Assembly (NCBI RefSeq): GCF_947242115.1
Contig: NC_074725.1
Span: forward strand, 16,803,511 to 16,867,510
Length of the DNA: 64,000 nucleotides
Direction: 5' to 3'
From: Biomphalaria glabrata
Taxonomy: Eukaryota > Mollusca > Gastropoda > Planorbidae
Positions 23,606 through 34,682 of this stretch are shown here, piece by piece (positions within the stretch are counted from its first letter, which is position 1; each line of letters starts with the position of its first letter). The position numbers and the translations under genes are program-made. Below the pieces are notes generated by a model. It had not been told where the DNA came from. It saw only the letters and a list, made by a program, of their open reading frames with translations, and ran no database searches.

Positions 23606-26600
23606 CTGTGAACAAAGAAAAGAAATTAAAATCAAACTTCTTTGGAACTGAAGCATTTTCATAGAAAGCAAATTATTGCAACACAATAATATACAATGAA
23701 CATTCTTCAGTGGCTACATGGTAAGTGGAGACTACAATGAATTTGATTTCTCTATGACAAATTTTGATCTCGGCAGTGCCTGAGAATGACTATAAGTTCA
23801 TAATAAATATAATAACAATAAGGTATCTTTGAGTCCCAAGATTAAATTAAGATGAGTGCAGCAGTATTTTACTGTATTATTTTTTCCTATTTGATAAATT
23901 AAAAATTACATGTGATGGTTTTTTTTAAAAATGCAAGAGACTCCGTTTGTTATTTTACATTTAAAAAAAAAAAATTTTTTTTAATTTAATTTTTACTTTA
24001 CAAAATTTACAATAATCCAATACAAAAGTCAATTACTATAATATAGTAAGTTAAAGTAAAGTACTTCATTTAGACCTTGTAATTAATAGGGCAGATGTTT
24101 ATTTGGCTCATTATTATGAGGATGTTAAGTGGCCAGCACAATGACCGATCACCTTTAATTTTCCCTAACTAATGTCAGGTACCCATTAATGTGGGGGGTC
24201 CTAAATATCCTGAAATTCAAAATCTCAATGATCCAATCTTCACCGGAATTCAAACTCAGGACCTCTCTTTTTGGAAGCCAAGCTCTTTACCACTCAGCCA
24301 CCATGCGCCCTCTAAATTAAATTATGACATTAAACTGCTTGTGGACTTGAGTTGTACTTACACGTAAACTGACAGTTGGAGCCTGCATGGGAGTGGATAC
24401 ACATGCATGTGTGGGAGTGGACTCCATCTTTACAGTGACCTCCATATTTACAAGGGTTTGGGTCACAATCATTGATGTTCACCTCACACCTGGTCCCTGC
24501 ACATCAGTACATACATGAGTTCAAAGGATGCATTACAATTATAAATGCATGCAAAGGAAATTGAAGTTCAGTTTATAGCCAAACAGGTAAGAGTACTTCA
24601 AGAGAAAGGCTGGAACACAAAGCAGGGCAAAGAAAACAAAGAAGAGATTGATAGACTAAGAAGCAAAGACGGCAGGAACCATCAACTGATGGGTATTGCC
24701 CAGAACAGAGTCCGATGGTGTAGTACTGTTGCGTTCTAGGTTCCACTGGCAGTTAAAAGGATTTAAGTCAAGTCTTCAGGACAAATGCAATATCTAGAAG
24801 CCTATAGAAATGTGGGTATTCTCTAAATATATGTAAGTTGTTGAAATCAAACTAAAAGATCTTTCTTTCTTTAGTTCTTTCAATAAGTAGGAATTATTAA
24901 CTTAATTGAACATTAGGCTCCATTAAAAAAACATAAGGCTCCATTCAGAAAACATAGTCTCTATTTAGAAAATAGTATTCAGGATATCATTTAAAATTAC
25001 AAACTTCTAGGGAGACCAAAATGTATTTGAAGGACTACAATTTTACTTTTTTGAAACATGAAGTGTGGCATTATCTTTTCTTTTATTAGTGGATCTAGAC
25101 TACCGGTACCTTTAAACATTATTGCAATCTGTCCATCTTCTATACAGATCAAGATTCTTAGTTTTGTTCATAATTTAATTAATATAGATATTCTTCATTG
25201 CAGACACAAGTTCTTAATTTCCCCCTTGTGATATTTTTTTTTATTCCTTTTTTACAACCTAAGGTGTGTATATATTATGACAATTTTTGAAAATGTTTAA
25301 ATATTAACTTTGTCTTTGTACCTGTAAAACCAGGAAAACAGGAGCAGGCAAATTCCCCTTCTTTCTCAATACATGTCCCATGTTGACATGGTTTAGTGTC
25401 ACAGACAGATATCTGTAAAGAAATGCAAAATTTGTTTACTTTTAAGGACTTGAAATATGATTCAAGGATAGCTCCTCAACTTTGATTTAGAAGAAGTTCT
25501 TTTTACGAGCGTAGCTACTATATTTATAAATAATATGTCAGTCTTCTATGGAAATTAAACAAAATTTAAGCAGTCGGTTGAAGACTGAGAAATCGAATCA
25601 TCAAGGGCATCTAATTCTTGGGAGATCCACTGGTGTATCATACCATAACGTAAAATACCTAGGTGTTACAATAAATGAAAAACTGTCATGGAATCCACAT
25701 ATTGATGAAACTACAAAAAAATCAAACAAAGCATTAGGATTTATTAAAAGAAATTTCTATAAATCAAATAAGAACATAAAACTAAAATGTTATTTAACCT
25801 TGGTTAGGCCAATAATAGAATATGCATCCTCTGTTTGGGACCCCTCAACTCAAGAAAACATTAAGAAACTAGAACAGACACAAAATAGAGCAGTGCGATT
25901 CATAACAAACGAATATTCACATTTGACTAGAGTAACACCTTTAGTGAAATCACTAAATTTAGAAAGCCTTCAGGACAGAAGGCTCAAAAGTAAAGTAGCA
26001 ATAATACATAAAACACTGAACCATAATCTTCAAATACAAAAACAAAATTTAATAAAATACTCTGAAAGACACAAAGATAAAGGCACATTCCTCGTCCCAT
26101 ATGCTAGGACAAATTTGTACAAATACTCCTTCTTCCCTAGTGCTATTAGAGCATGGAATGGGTTGCCTGAGCTAGCCAGGAAAACCAGTGACTTGGCAGA
26201 ATTTAAGTCATTGGTTAATATGCATGACTAAATGCATGACGCGTAGGACGTAATCATCTTCTTTTTTGAAGTAACGTCTGTATTATATAAGATAAGATAA
26301 GATAATACCAAATGTAAGCACTACCTTTTGTGAGCAGTCCTCAGATCCCCAACCTGGCTTACAGTGGCATGCGAAGGATTTGGCGTCTTCTGTGGTCCTG
26401 TTATGACAGAATCCTCCATTCTTGCAGGGTGATAGGCTACATGGCTCACGCCCCTCCGAGCAGGTAACTCCGTGGTAACCTAAAGTTGAATGAATAATTT
26501 GAGTTATCTTTCTTTGCTTAAGGATTCAAAAATAATTTATATTTAAAAGCATGTATAGGAGAAAGGCAAGGCCTGAGAGTATAATACACACCAAATAGAA

Positions 26601-29600
26601 CTAATCGGGGACAAGGAAAAGAAGAAGGCCTAGAAAAAAAGTGAAAGCAATATATGAGTTGTTCTAAGATAAATATTATGCAGAAGGCAATAGGATCTAA
26701 ATTCCATCTGGTGGTCCTCTCACTGATAGTGGTGGTACATTATAGAGTTATATAACTCTTGGGCTCAGCCTCCAGCCTCAATGAGAACAAGGAACCTAGA
26801 TGTGACTCAAGGAGTTATATCTCACAACAATGGTCATCTAGTTGATGGGGAACCTCTGGACAGGCATCGGTGAGGAGCCATCTCTCATTCCTGGCCTGTG
26901 GATAAAATCCTTCCCATTGGTCAAAGGTCATAAGAAGTCGCAAGCTCGACCCTTAATGGACACTCACTGAGTTACTTTTTCTTTTACAACCTTGCATCAT
27001 TTAGATCTACCTGGCTCACAAAGGCACTTGAAGCCATTTCTCTCATCAACGCAATGGCCTCCGTTATAACAAGGCCTAGGCTCACACTCATTAATGTCCA
27101 CCTCGCAGTGGGTGCCGGTCAGCCCCGCGGGGCAGTGGCAATGAAAGTGGCTGCTGTTCCCCGTGCATGTGGAGTTGTTGTAGCAGTCCACCATGTCGCA
27201 TAGGTTGTCCGTCTGATTCTCGCACACCAACCCGTAATAACCTGAAGATAAGAAATTAAGGGATGATTTGAATGACTTAAATTAATGTTATCGGTACAGT
27301 ACAAAGCATTGGAAACGTTACAGTAATACTGATTTGTCATTGTGATACAAATTAGGCTTGTTATAAATGCAGCATATGGGAATAAATGGCATTGTACTAT
27401 ATGCATTCCTTCAGAACGAAAAGTCAAGGAAGAAAAAAACAAGGGAGAAAATCAATATTTAGTGCCTTACGTCTGAAACATATCGTCTGCTCCTGAGACT
27501 GCAAGCTGTGAATGAAAGAATGATTGCCCACATGAAGGACAATAAGACAGAGCTAAACACAGACTCGTTTCCTCTAAAATGTGAAATAAACAGCATTTTA
27601 GCGTAGAAAACAAATTAAATAAGACTGTGACCTTCTTGCATTGTTCAGGTCAAGTCCCTACCTTTAAAACCCTTGCATAGGTCAGGTCAAGTAGTTACAT
27701 TTGAACATGTTACATAAATCAGGCCAATAATGACCTTCTTGATATAGCGTATAGTGAGTGTTGGAGTAGACAAAAAAAAAGTGTCGCCCACAGCAAGACA
27801 CAGCAAGAACACGTTGATAAAATGTCGAGAAACTTTAATCCAATCTGACTGGTTTATCTGATAAGATAAGAATACAGATCCCTCTCCAAGCAGCCTAACT
27901 GAAATTGTCTCAAAAGAGATTTGAGAATGTGATGTGAAGCAGTCATAGCCTGTCGGTGTCCAGACACGCCATGCTGCCCACACACTAAACCCATTAGCTT
28001 TGGGCTATTTGCTACACTGCCTTGTGTATCCTTGTAAGCTCTAAGGATGATGACCTAACTATCGTAAAAAAACGCAAGCTTAAAATCTATGGCCATATTA
28101 CCAGATCTTCGGGGCTTGCAAAGACCTTCCTTCAAGGAACAGTACCAGGAAAAAGAAGAAGAGGCAGACAGAGAAAGCGATGGGAGGACAGCATAAAAGA
28201 ATGGATGGGCCTGCCATTGAAAGAGGTTCTAACTAAGACAAAAGACAGAGAGGAATGGAGGAAGACGGTCCACGAGTCTTGCATGGCGCCCCAACGGTCC
28301 AACAGACTAAGGGGTAGGTGAAGGTAAAGGCAGAAGAACAAGTAGCCTATGACTACATCGCTAAATGTATTATTAATAATGCATCCATCAATCCCAGTGG
28401 CGCTACAGCTCATGGAGGTCTCTGGCCTGCCCCAGTACACCCCTCCATTCAGATCTCTACTCAGCCTTTCGTCTCTACGCCCAAACCCCAAGCTGTTTTA
28501 GACCTGCCTCCACATCATTACATCGATCGGTGGTCTTCCCTTGGGTCAAATTTATAATGCCAACTTCATGACAAGAAATGTATTTACCTAGTGAGCACTG
28601 ACATGCGAATTCGTGGGAGTTGTTAGCAGGATGATAGCAGAGTCCGCCGTTCAAACATGGATTACTTAAACAGGAATCAAAGAGTTCACAGTAAGTACCT
28701 CTGTATGTGCCGCAACAGTGGCATTTGAATGTTGGCTGCAATAAAAAAAAATAACATGATATGCTTTCAATCTTTCATGATTCAATATATAAAAGGGACT
28801 GCGAGTTTGTTGGTAAATCACTATATATAATTAGCTTAAATATTCTATGTCTGAGAACGAGATACAATTCTAGCCACAACTAACTGAGAAAGATGCAAGG
28901 CGCTTTTTACCTCGTTTGGGTATGTGATACACAAGCCCCAGCCATGACACGGTGAGATGTGGTTATCGTGACATTTGTTAGACTTGACCGTGACATTCAA
29001 TCGAAGGCCGAAGTCACACCTGGCCAATGCACTAATGTTGGAGGTACCTAAGAAAAAGTAAGTAAAATTCCCAGCATTATGAGGAAGAAAAAATACCACC
29101 AAAAGAACAAAATCGTAAGTTGCAGAGTTCAAATACTGTCCGACGTAGTTCTCCTGTCTTCATCCCTTGTAGGAGGTGAGGTTGGGGCCAAGTAGAACTA
29201 ATGTTCATTTAACTATAGAAGAGTCATAGACAGAGAAATATATATATATATATATATATAAAGAGAGAGAGAGAGAGAGAGATCTGTGAGAGGAGTATAT
29301 TAATAACTAACGTAAACTTCAGTATTCGAGATTAGCTATACTGGATCCGCAAGCCTGTGGTTGGCTCATTGACTCAAGATAAGACAACCCTTGCAAGATA
29401 TAATACAAAGTATCTTGAGAGCTAGAGAACAAACACGACGACCAGAAACCATGTTGACACTTTCGCCTCGAGAAGCTTGCATCACGTCGGCAAGTCTATC
29501 GTAGTCTATCTTTCCTGTAAGACGCGCTGTATGTAATTAACTAGCTATTGGCAGAATGAGATTGCTGTGCTCGCGATACAACTGGCCCAGAGATGTCCCA

Positions 29601-32600
29601 GTCTGATGTGTATGGTCACGTGAATGGAAGTAAAAACTCTAGCGATACGAGGTAAGAGCTGTGGTTTTGACCAGTCTCCACAATTAAAGTAATTCCTTCT
29701 GGTGTCTTCTGCCATCAGTGTGCTGACCTCATGGAAACACGGATGATCTGTATGATTTTTAATTTGATCAAGGTCCACACTCAAGCAACCGTGGTTCTGG
29801 TCTTTGTTTCGCCTTTTTGGAGAAGTTGTAATTCATTTAGTTCTAAATGTAATAAATAATCAGAAAAAGTTTAAATCCCAAAACAATTGGTTTCGCGTTT
29901 CTAAAATTCATTTAAGGAAGAAATATGAATAAACAAAAGTCATACTGATTTATCAAAGTCCAGTTAACTAATAATAAAAATGATACGGAATGCGTGGCTT
30001 GGCTTCAAAGGCTGAACTCCTTCTCACATAATTGACGTTAATACCTTGATTTGACCCCATTAAATTAAATTTAAATTTTGTTTTTATAAACTTGTATTTG
30101 TGTTGTATAAAAAGAGCACGCATTCTCCTATAATTCTAGACCAAAAGTAATGTTTTCTGATTACATAAAAAAATGTTATTGAAGTTAAACCATAACAGGG
30201 CAGAATGTGAAAAATGAACAATTCTGTCAGAACGTGGAAAATAATAACGGAGATAAAGAGTTGAGAAGCATTTGTTTTCGAATCCCACCTCGAGCTAAGT
30301 TGTGTTTGCAGAGCACCAAAGGTCGTAGCGAAACTGTCTCCCAGTTTTTCCCTTACTCCCATATGCCAGAAAAAAAGAGATTGAACTATAGCGCATTCAG
30401 TATGCTAAATCATGAAAGATGCGCTTTAAAAAAGTCATCATCATCATCATCTGTCCTTAGACTTTCATCGTAGAGGTGCTGTGACATTTCTCCCGGTCAG
30501 CAGCTGTTCTTAGCAGGATATCAAGAGAGATGCATGTCCATTATTTTATGTTATCCATCCAGCCTTTCTTTGGATGACCCTTTCTTCATGCTCCCTCCAC
30601 TGTACCTTGAAGAATGACTTTTGATAGTGACTCTTGTCTTACAATATGACCAAACCAGCTCAGCTTTAGTCTCTTCACGGTATTGAGACGTAATTTAAAA
30701 AAACAAACATCGGTTTACAAAATCAATATGGATTCATTTCATTTTATTTGTTTGGCTACCTAACAGATGAGTTCACAGTTTGAATTGCAAATGAAGACAA
30801 TGATTCTGTAATTCTTTCCAACATGTCCCCCACAGACCTGATTAGACCTGTGCACGGGCTAAAGGTAACCGGGGCTCCTAGTTTGAGCACAACTCTATAG
30901 CACTTTTAGTTTTTGAGTTCAAAATCTAACAGACAGACAGCACACGAACAATATCGGCTTACACGTGAACATTCATTGCGTTCTCCCATTTAATAAATTT
31001 AATACAAACTTTATAGACACAAAAAATTTGCATAAATTACGCATTGTCGATAGAGCGATAAACACGATGTTTATGTCATCAATAGAACATAGGGATAGCT
31101 GTATCCAAATCTACGTTTGGCATTTGTCCTTCGTTGAAGGAACTGTACTTATCAATGGTGTATGTTTATAAAGTGATATGTATAGGCGAGTGAGCTAACA
31201 GGGGACGAGGGTCGCAACAAGCTGTTGTGGAGGCTGTAATGTTAACGTTTGATTGGTGTTTTCTTTCTATCTCTTACCACACAAGAGCTCAACGATGAAA
31301 CTCTAAACTCATTGCTAAGCATTTAACAGCATGTAACTTTATTAACAAACTACAAGCCTATATAATGCAGATGTTCATACATGTGGATAACCATATGCCT
31401 ATAACTAGCAAGCTTTTTTTTTTGGTGTATCCGGTGTACAGAATCAAGAAAGTGTTGATAACCTTTGTGTTTTTTCTAAAGTCACGTGTTCATCCTTGTG
31501 CACATTTTAGCACTGCGAGATCCCGTCTTTAAGCTCTTCTCTTTCTTAATTTTAATTTAGTTGGCAATTGGTAAGTTTAATTGAGCGCACTTGATATTGT
31601 TTAGTTTATCGTGAAAATTTTCAATAGATCGTAGATGTACAAGCTCCTACCACATTACGCAATTAAGTATAAACAACCAGGCCGAACAACCATGCTAACA
31701 ACAAATCATTAGTAGGCCTACACCCAGTCCGTCTATCATAAAAAGTCCCCCGTACAGGCGACACCTTCGGAGGTCACGGTACAGGTCACTAAAGTTAGAC
31801 AGTAGCTTATCAGACGTAGCCTTGGGGAGTGGAGAATAGGGCAACCGCCCTAGGCCCCACCATTAAGTCCATTAAGAGAATCTTTTATCACCGTCAGCCC
31901 ATCTTACAAATATTCGTGGCTCTAATTTGACACTCGCCCAGGGCCCCTCGAACTAGTACGGCCGCCTCGGAGCCTTTACACGCAGCTGTTTGTTATCAAA
32001 ACTGAGAGAGAGCGAGAGCCTTTAACCACCAATAATTCAAAGTAATCAGTTGTGTCCTACACTATGTATTATCGCTCTGACTGACTCACCTATAAAAAAG
32101 TGACTCCCCGGATCCAAGAAATGCTGCGGCACATCAAATGTCTCATTGGTTTCGTGTTCAATGACTGCAGTGCCGAGGGAGAAGTTGCACGAGAGGAAAC
32201 CGTCTTCAGTCACCTCGTAGATTTGCATGGAAAAGTTACTTCCAGAGTTCTTACTGGGGGTGAACCTGAAGTGTAACATTTTGAACTGGTTATATAAAAG
32301 AAAGTAAAGTTCCCCTTTCAGACCTTGCGATCTATAGGGCAGATGATGTAAAGGTCATTTGTTTATATGGCCTACGGTTAACGAGGGTGTCATGTTGCCA
32401 GCACAACGACTAACCGCTTTACTTTCCCCAACTTATGTCTGGTGAACTCAGAGGTGCCCAGAAATCCCGAGATAAAAATTCCAGTCTTCACCAGGATTCG
32501 AACCCGGGACCCCGGTTCGGAAGCCAAGCGCTATACCACTCAGCCACCGCGCCTCCAAACTGATTCTTTAATAGAGCGAAATGTTGAGCCCACGAGATTT

Positions 32601-33381
32601 GAATGAATGCCTAGATTGTTGATGTGTGGGCTTATTGAGGTACACCTGCAGCTAGTGGACTTGTCCAACCACACCTTGTGAGCAGTGGCGTAGCAAGGTG
32701 CTCATGGGCCCGGGTTCAAGAATATGATGGTGCCCCCCCCATGAAATGAAAAAACAAATCCAGTCACCATGTATGCATCAGCAGGTTATTTAAAAAAAGT
32801 AATTCCTTTGCTGGTACTGCCTTTTATAGCACAATGACTGCAAAGTAAAATTATATAAGAATTTGATATCTTTGGTTTATATGTTTTCAATGCCCGTTTT
32901 GGCCCCTATTGGTCATGGGCCCGGGTTCATTGAACCCCTTCGCGCAATGGATGCTACGCCACTGCCTGTGAGAGTTTTTATCAGCTCACGTACACATTTT
33001 TTAAAAAGCTGCCGCTAATTAATCAATCAATAATTCTTGTGAATATTTACTGTATTTAATAAATACCGTACTTAGATATGGCGTTTGTACTAAAAGATAT
33101 CGTATTTTACATTTTAATGCAGTTCGGTAGTTGTTTTTATTTTATTTTTGGTACTAGGCAATTTGTACAGACCTCAAGATATTCCCTGCCTGCATCTCTA
33201 TAGACTTGAGCTGGACAACTGTTTCTACATTACTGGTGGTGACGGTGGCAGCTGTCTGGGGACTGAGAGTAGTCTCGTACTCCAAGGTGGTGATGACCTC
33301 CATAGCCTGGGTCCTGATGGTGGTTGTGTCCTCGAGTTGGGGCTGTGTCTCCCGGCATGGCTTCGATGCGTGACACAAGTG
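23364..33381 (-). CDS. Cupredoxin-like + 7 EGF single-pass membrane protein (5' partial)
   Basis: Nine exons, in transcript order: 33381-33173, 32265-32090, 29047-28911, 28735-28588, 27241-27011, 26479-26325, 25412-25322, 24496-24362 and 23605-23364. All have GT-AG borders, and all phases match (0-2, 2-1, 1-0, 0-1, 1-1, 1-0, 0-1, 1-1, 1-stop). The total is 1524 nt, giving 507 residues and a TAG stop. The order is a T/E-rich N-terminal stretch (1-50), a phytocyanin-like cupredoxin domain (about 52-151), seven EGF-like domains (154-425), a transmembrane helix (about 455-475) and a 30-residue cytoplasmic tail. No DSL domain is present, so it is not a canonical Delta or Jagged. It is probably a cell-surface adhesion or signalling protein, but its partner is unknown. 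The first exon or exons, with start and signal peptide, are not found. There is a stop close upstream of exon one in its frame and no ATG, so that exon must be entered by splicing. Confidence 0.8.
24051..24312 (-). repeat. tRNA-derived SINE (family A), intronic, decayed
   Basis: Read on the minus strand, GCGCATGGTGGCTGAGTGG (A-box region) is followed by GTCCTGAGTTTGAATTCC (B-box remnant) and a body matching the copy at 32301-32556 to the final AAGTAC...TTTAC. It lies in the last intron of the EGF gene. It is not a working tRNA gene: the acceptor stem is not closed. Confidence 0.75.
24362..29047 (-). CDS. Exons for seven EGF-like domains
   Basis: Part of the same gene. EGF1 (Cys154-Cys190) spans exons 29047-28911 and 28735-28588 and has an extra adjacent Cys (CHCCG). 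EGF2 ([12 protein letters not shown]) crosses into exon 27241-27011. EGF3 is [15 protein letters not shown]4 starts [16 protein letters not shown], a calcium-binding type by its DINEC start. EGF5 is [15 protein letters not shown]6 is [11 protein letters not shown], and EGF7 is [12 protein letters not shown] after a VNIND lead. Each keeps six cysteines and most have the G-Y/F-x-G turn before the last Cys. Introns cut mainly at phase 1 between the fifth and sixth Cys, so exons do not equal domains. Several Asn-x-Ser/Thr sites suggest glycosylation. Confidence 0.85.
25651..26300 (+). mobile_element. APE-type LINE, 3' end copy in EGF-gene intron
   Basis: This is a 5'-truncated copy of the LINE at 14512-16765, nearly identical over 600 bp and ending in the same tail (TATAAGATAAGATAAGATAA). 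The frame reads [25 protein letters not shown] and [20 protein letters not shown] to a natural stop after LVNMHD (26229-26231). It is intact where the longer copy is shifted. It is antisense to the EGF gene, in the intron between exons 26479-26325 and 25412-25322. Confidence 0.9.
26700..26990. repeat. Unclassified repeat-like block with short hairpin
   Basis: Composition changes sharply to GC-richer sequence. GAGTTATATAACTC is a 14-bp palindrome near 26750, echoed by AGGAGTTATATCTC near 26815. It lies in an EGF-gene intron and is probably a decayed mobile-element piece. I recognise no coding. Confidence 0.3.
28034..28320 (+). pseudogene. LINE C-terminal fragment in EGF-gene intron
   Basis: The open frame [20 protein letters not shown], then [20 protein letters not shown], ends in [13 protein letters not shown] and a stop. 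This is the basic C-terminal region that follows the reverse transcriptase in many endonuclease-type LINEs (pattern K-L-x-x-x-G-H ... L-Q-G-T-V ... R-R-R-G-R-x-x-x-R-W). It is a different family from the RTE-like copy at 1104. The fragment is heavily 5'-truncated, and the frame itself is intact. A further repeat-like stretch continues to about 28555. Confidence 0.75.
28370..28555. repeat. Repeat-like block adjoining LINE tail
   Basis: GC-richer sequence with GGCGCTACAGCTCATGGAGG and TTCCCTTGGGTC follows the LINE fragment at 28034. It may be the untranslated end of that LINE or a second element. It ends 30 bp before the EGF exon at 28588. Confidence 0.3.
29238..29284. repeat. Compound (TA)n(GA)n microsatellite
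   Basis: About 11 TA units run directly into about 11 GA units, in the EGF-gene intron between exons 32265-32090 and 29047-28911. Confidence 0.9.
29285..30450. other. Intronic, no gene seen
   Basis: Part of a 3-kb intron of the EGF gene. There is a short ATC microsatellite at 30438-30450. No coding or repeat family is recognised. Confidence 0.4.
30456..30688 (-). pseudogene. LINE C-terminal fragment, decayed, intronic
   Basis: On the minus strand this reads [20 protein letters not shown], then [10 protein letters not shown], a stop, [14 protein letters not shown], a stop, and [13 protein letters not shown]. It follows the same layout as the fragment at 28034-28320 but is more diverged, with two in-frame stops. 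It lies in the EGF-gene intron, in the same orientation as the host gene. Confidence 0.7.
30689..32089. other. Intronic, no gene seen
   Basis: Remainder of the 3-kb intron. The part near 31790-31985 is GC-richer and may hold a decayed element, but I find no defined ends. Confidence 0.35.
32090..33381 (-). CDS. Exons for the N-terminal stretch and cupredoxin-like domain
   Basis: Part of the gene above (exons 33381-33173 and 32265-32090; the domain ends in exon 29047-28911). Residues 58-70 ([13 protein letters not shown]) and 71-89 (FTPSKN..., then MQIYEVT) match the phytocyanin pattern f.vGD.L.F......v.eV. Residues 94-99 (LSCNFS), 117-129 ([13 protein letters not shown]) and 138-149 ([12 protein letters not shown]) match the yd.C, f.l..pG..YFic and HC..GmkL.v.V blocks. 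The disulfide pair Cys96-Cys139 is kept. The usual copper ligands are not: Gly replaces the Cys after YFI, Arg replaces the His before the second Cys, and no first-loop His is seen. This resembles non-copper relatives such as early nodulin-like proteins and ephrins. Confidence 0.6.
32301..32556 (-). repeat. tRNA-derived SINE (family A), best-preserved copy
   Basis: Read on the minus strand, GGAGGCGCGGTGGCTGAGTG opens the head and contains the RNA polymerase III A box. GGTTCGAATCC is an exact B box. A unique body follows, ending in GGGGAACTTTACTTTC. Other copies are at 5433, 13645, 24051 and 61903. The SINE lies just upstream of a cupredoxin exon, on the same strand as the gene. Confidence 0.85.
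32683..32964. mobile_element. hAT-like MITE, 282 bp
   Basis: The terminal inverted repeats begin CAGTGGCGTAGCA and end TGCTACGCCACTG. The adjoining GGGCCCGGGTTCA...GAA blocks also mirror each other. The flanks CTTGTGAG (32675-32682) and CCTGTGAG (32965-32972) match at 7 of 8 bases, fitting the 8-bp duplication of hAT transposons. There is no coding. It lies in an EGF-gene intron. Confidence 0.8.
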
Positions 33382-33584
33382 CTGCGTGTGTAGAAGATAA
33401 AAAAAAAACAATATTGATTGCACACCTTAAATATTGCAATATGGACATCCAACGCCCATCAAACATGCATTTAAAAAAGTGAAACATCTGTTTTGAAAAA
33501 GGTCTGTGTGTCTATGAATTCTGTGTAGGCCTACGTGTGATCTACTCAAAGACTGCACTTCAAATAAGCCAATGTATAACATTT

Positions 33585-33812
33585 TAAAAAATTGCTTATA
33601 TATAGTGCTAATAGTGCATCTTTCATGTTATAAGCATTCTCATTGCGTTCTGGTCCAATCTCTTTGTATGGACTCGTGGGAGTGAGGGGGTATCTGGGAG
33701 AAGGTTTCAGTGCTGCCTTTAGGCACTCAGCAAACACAACTCTACTTGAGACAGGATTCGAACTCCCTTGGTAGGTAGTCAAGCGGTTTATTCCCCTTAG
33801 CCACCCATCCCT
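33585..33812 (-). repeat. tRNA-derived SINE (family B) with TATATAAG tail
   Basis: Read on the minus strand, GGATGGGTGGCTAAGGGG (A-box region) and GAGTTCGAATCC (B box) are followed by a core containing TGTGTTTGCTGAGTGCC. The 3' end is GCACTATATATAAGCAA, resembling the GCGCTATATAA end shared by several animal SINE superfamilies. This family differs from family A in both head and body. Confidence 0.65.
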
Positions 33813-34500
33813 AGTTGAACAAACACTGCGCAATTAAAAGAGTTTGTCTTCGATTCCAAAGATTTAGGGCGAGTGCAGTATTTTACGCGATACGCGGACC
33901 AACTAGTGACCTACATATTTCGGTACATCTAATGCAGGAAAAAAAAAGAGAAGTTACATTGTAAAATTAACATAATCAAATTCAACATAATCAAATTCAA
34001 GACGCTGAATGTAATAGAAGCAATGTAGAAAATATTGAGCTTTTAGTAAAAAGCCTTTCTGCAAGGATTATTACCAGGTAAAAGGAAAGCCGGGGGGCCG
34101 GCAAAAGACGCAATTGGCAAATAATCTCAGACGAAATGTAACGCTTGGTATAGCAACAAACGAGAGTCAGTAAATTGCTCTTGGCTATCCAACAATCGAA
34201 GATGCATCGAGACAGGGGACGGTGAAGAATTAAAAGTAATCACAAACAAACCAATGGGGTCAAATGTCTAGATCCTCTCCAAAAAGACTGCTGCCATTAC
34301 TTCGCAGATTTCCCATTGATGTTAAATACGACCATGATCATTAAACATTAGTATAGAATACTGATATCCTCACAACGGCCCCCAACCCTTTCCGGTCCGA
34401 GAAGTGGTGCTTTCAGGCCATTAGACACCCAAGTCCACACTAAATAATGAAGACTTAGAGACGCAGAGTCAGTCTCAGCACCTCTTTTTTCTGGCGGCCC

Positions 34501-34682
34501 ATGTCTAAAATGTATTTGGCCCGCTGGCCGAGAAAAGATTGAGCCACACGTGTTATAGAATATGTCTAAAATGTATTTGGCCCTCGGGTGAAGAAAAGAT
34601 TGGGCCACCCGTGTTATCGGATATGTCTAAAATGTATTTGACCCGCAGGCCGAAAAAAGATTGGGTCACCCAAATTTTAGAA
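34501..34682. repeat. Tandem repeat, 3 x 61 bp
   Basis: Three copies start ATGTCTAAAATGTATTTG at 34501, 34562 and 34623, a period of 61. Each carries the GGCC...GAAAAGATTG.G.CACCC block. The copies differ at about 10-15 percent of bases, so the array is not fresh. The word GGGCCACCCGTG resembles pieces of hAT MITE ends. Confidence 0.85.

Noticed and set aside
30481-30690. Conserved non-coding block in the EGF-gene intron
   Set aside because: Its minus strand reads as a decayed LINE C-terminus, so it is a transposon remnant.
32301-32556. Functional tRNA gene
   Set aside because: A and B boxes are good, but the acceptor stem does not close, a long non-tRNA body follows, and diverged copies occur elsewhere: it is a SINE.
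23364-33381. Canonical Delta, Jagged or Notch-like protein
   Set aside because: EGF repeats and one membrane helix fit, but there is no DSL domain or ligand N-terminal module, and no ankyrin or LNR repeats. The first domain looks like a cupredoxin.
33382-33423. Signal peptide and start (QSILFFFYLLHT...) directly before the first visible EGF-gene exon
   Set aside because: The hydrophobic run is the pyrimidine tract of a splice acceptor read as protein. The first codon is GTG, and a stop lies two codons further up.
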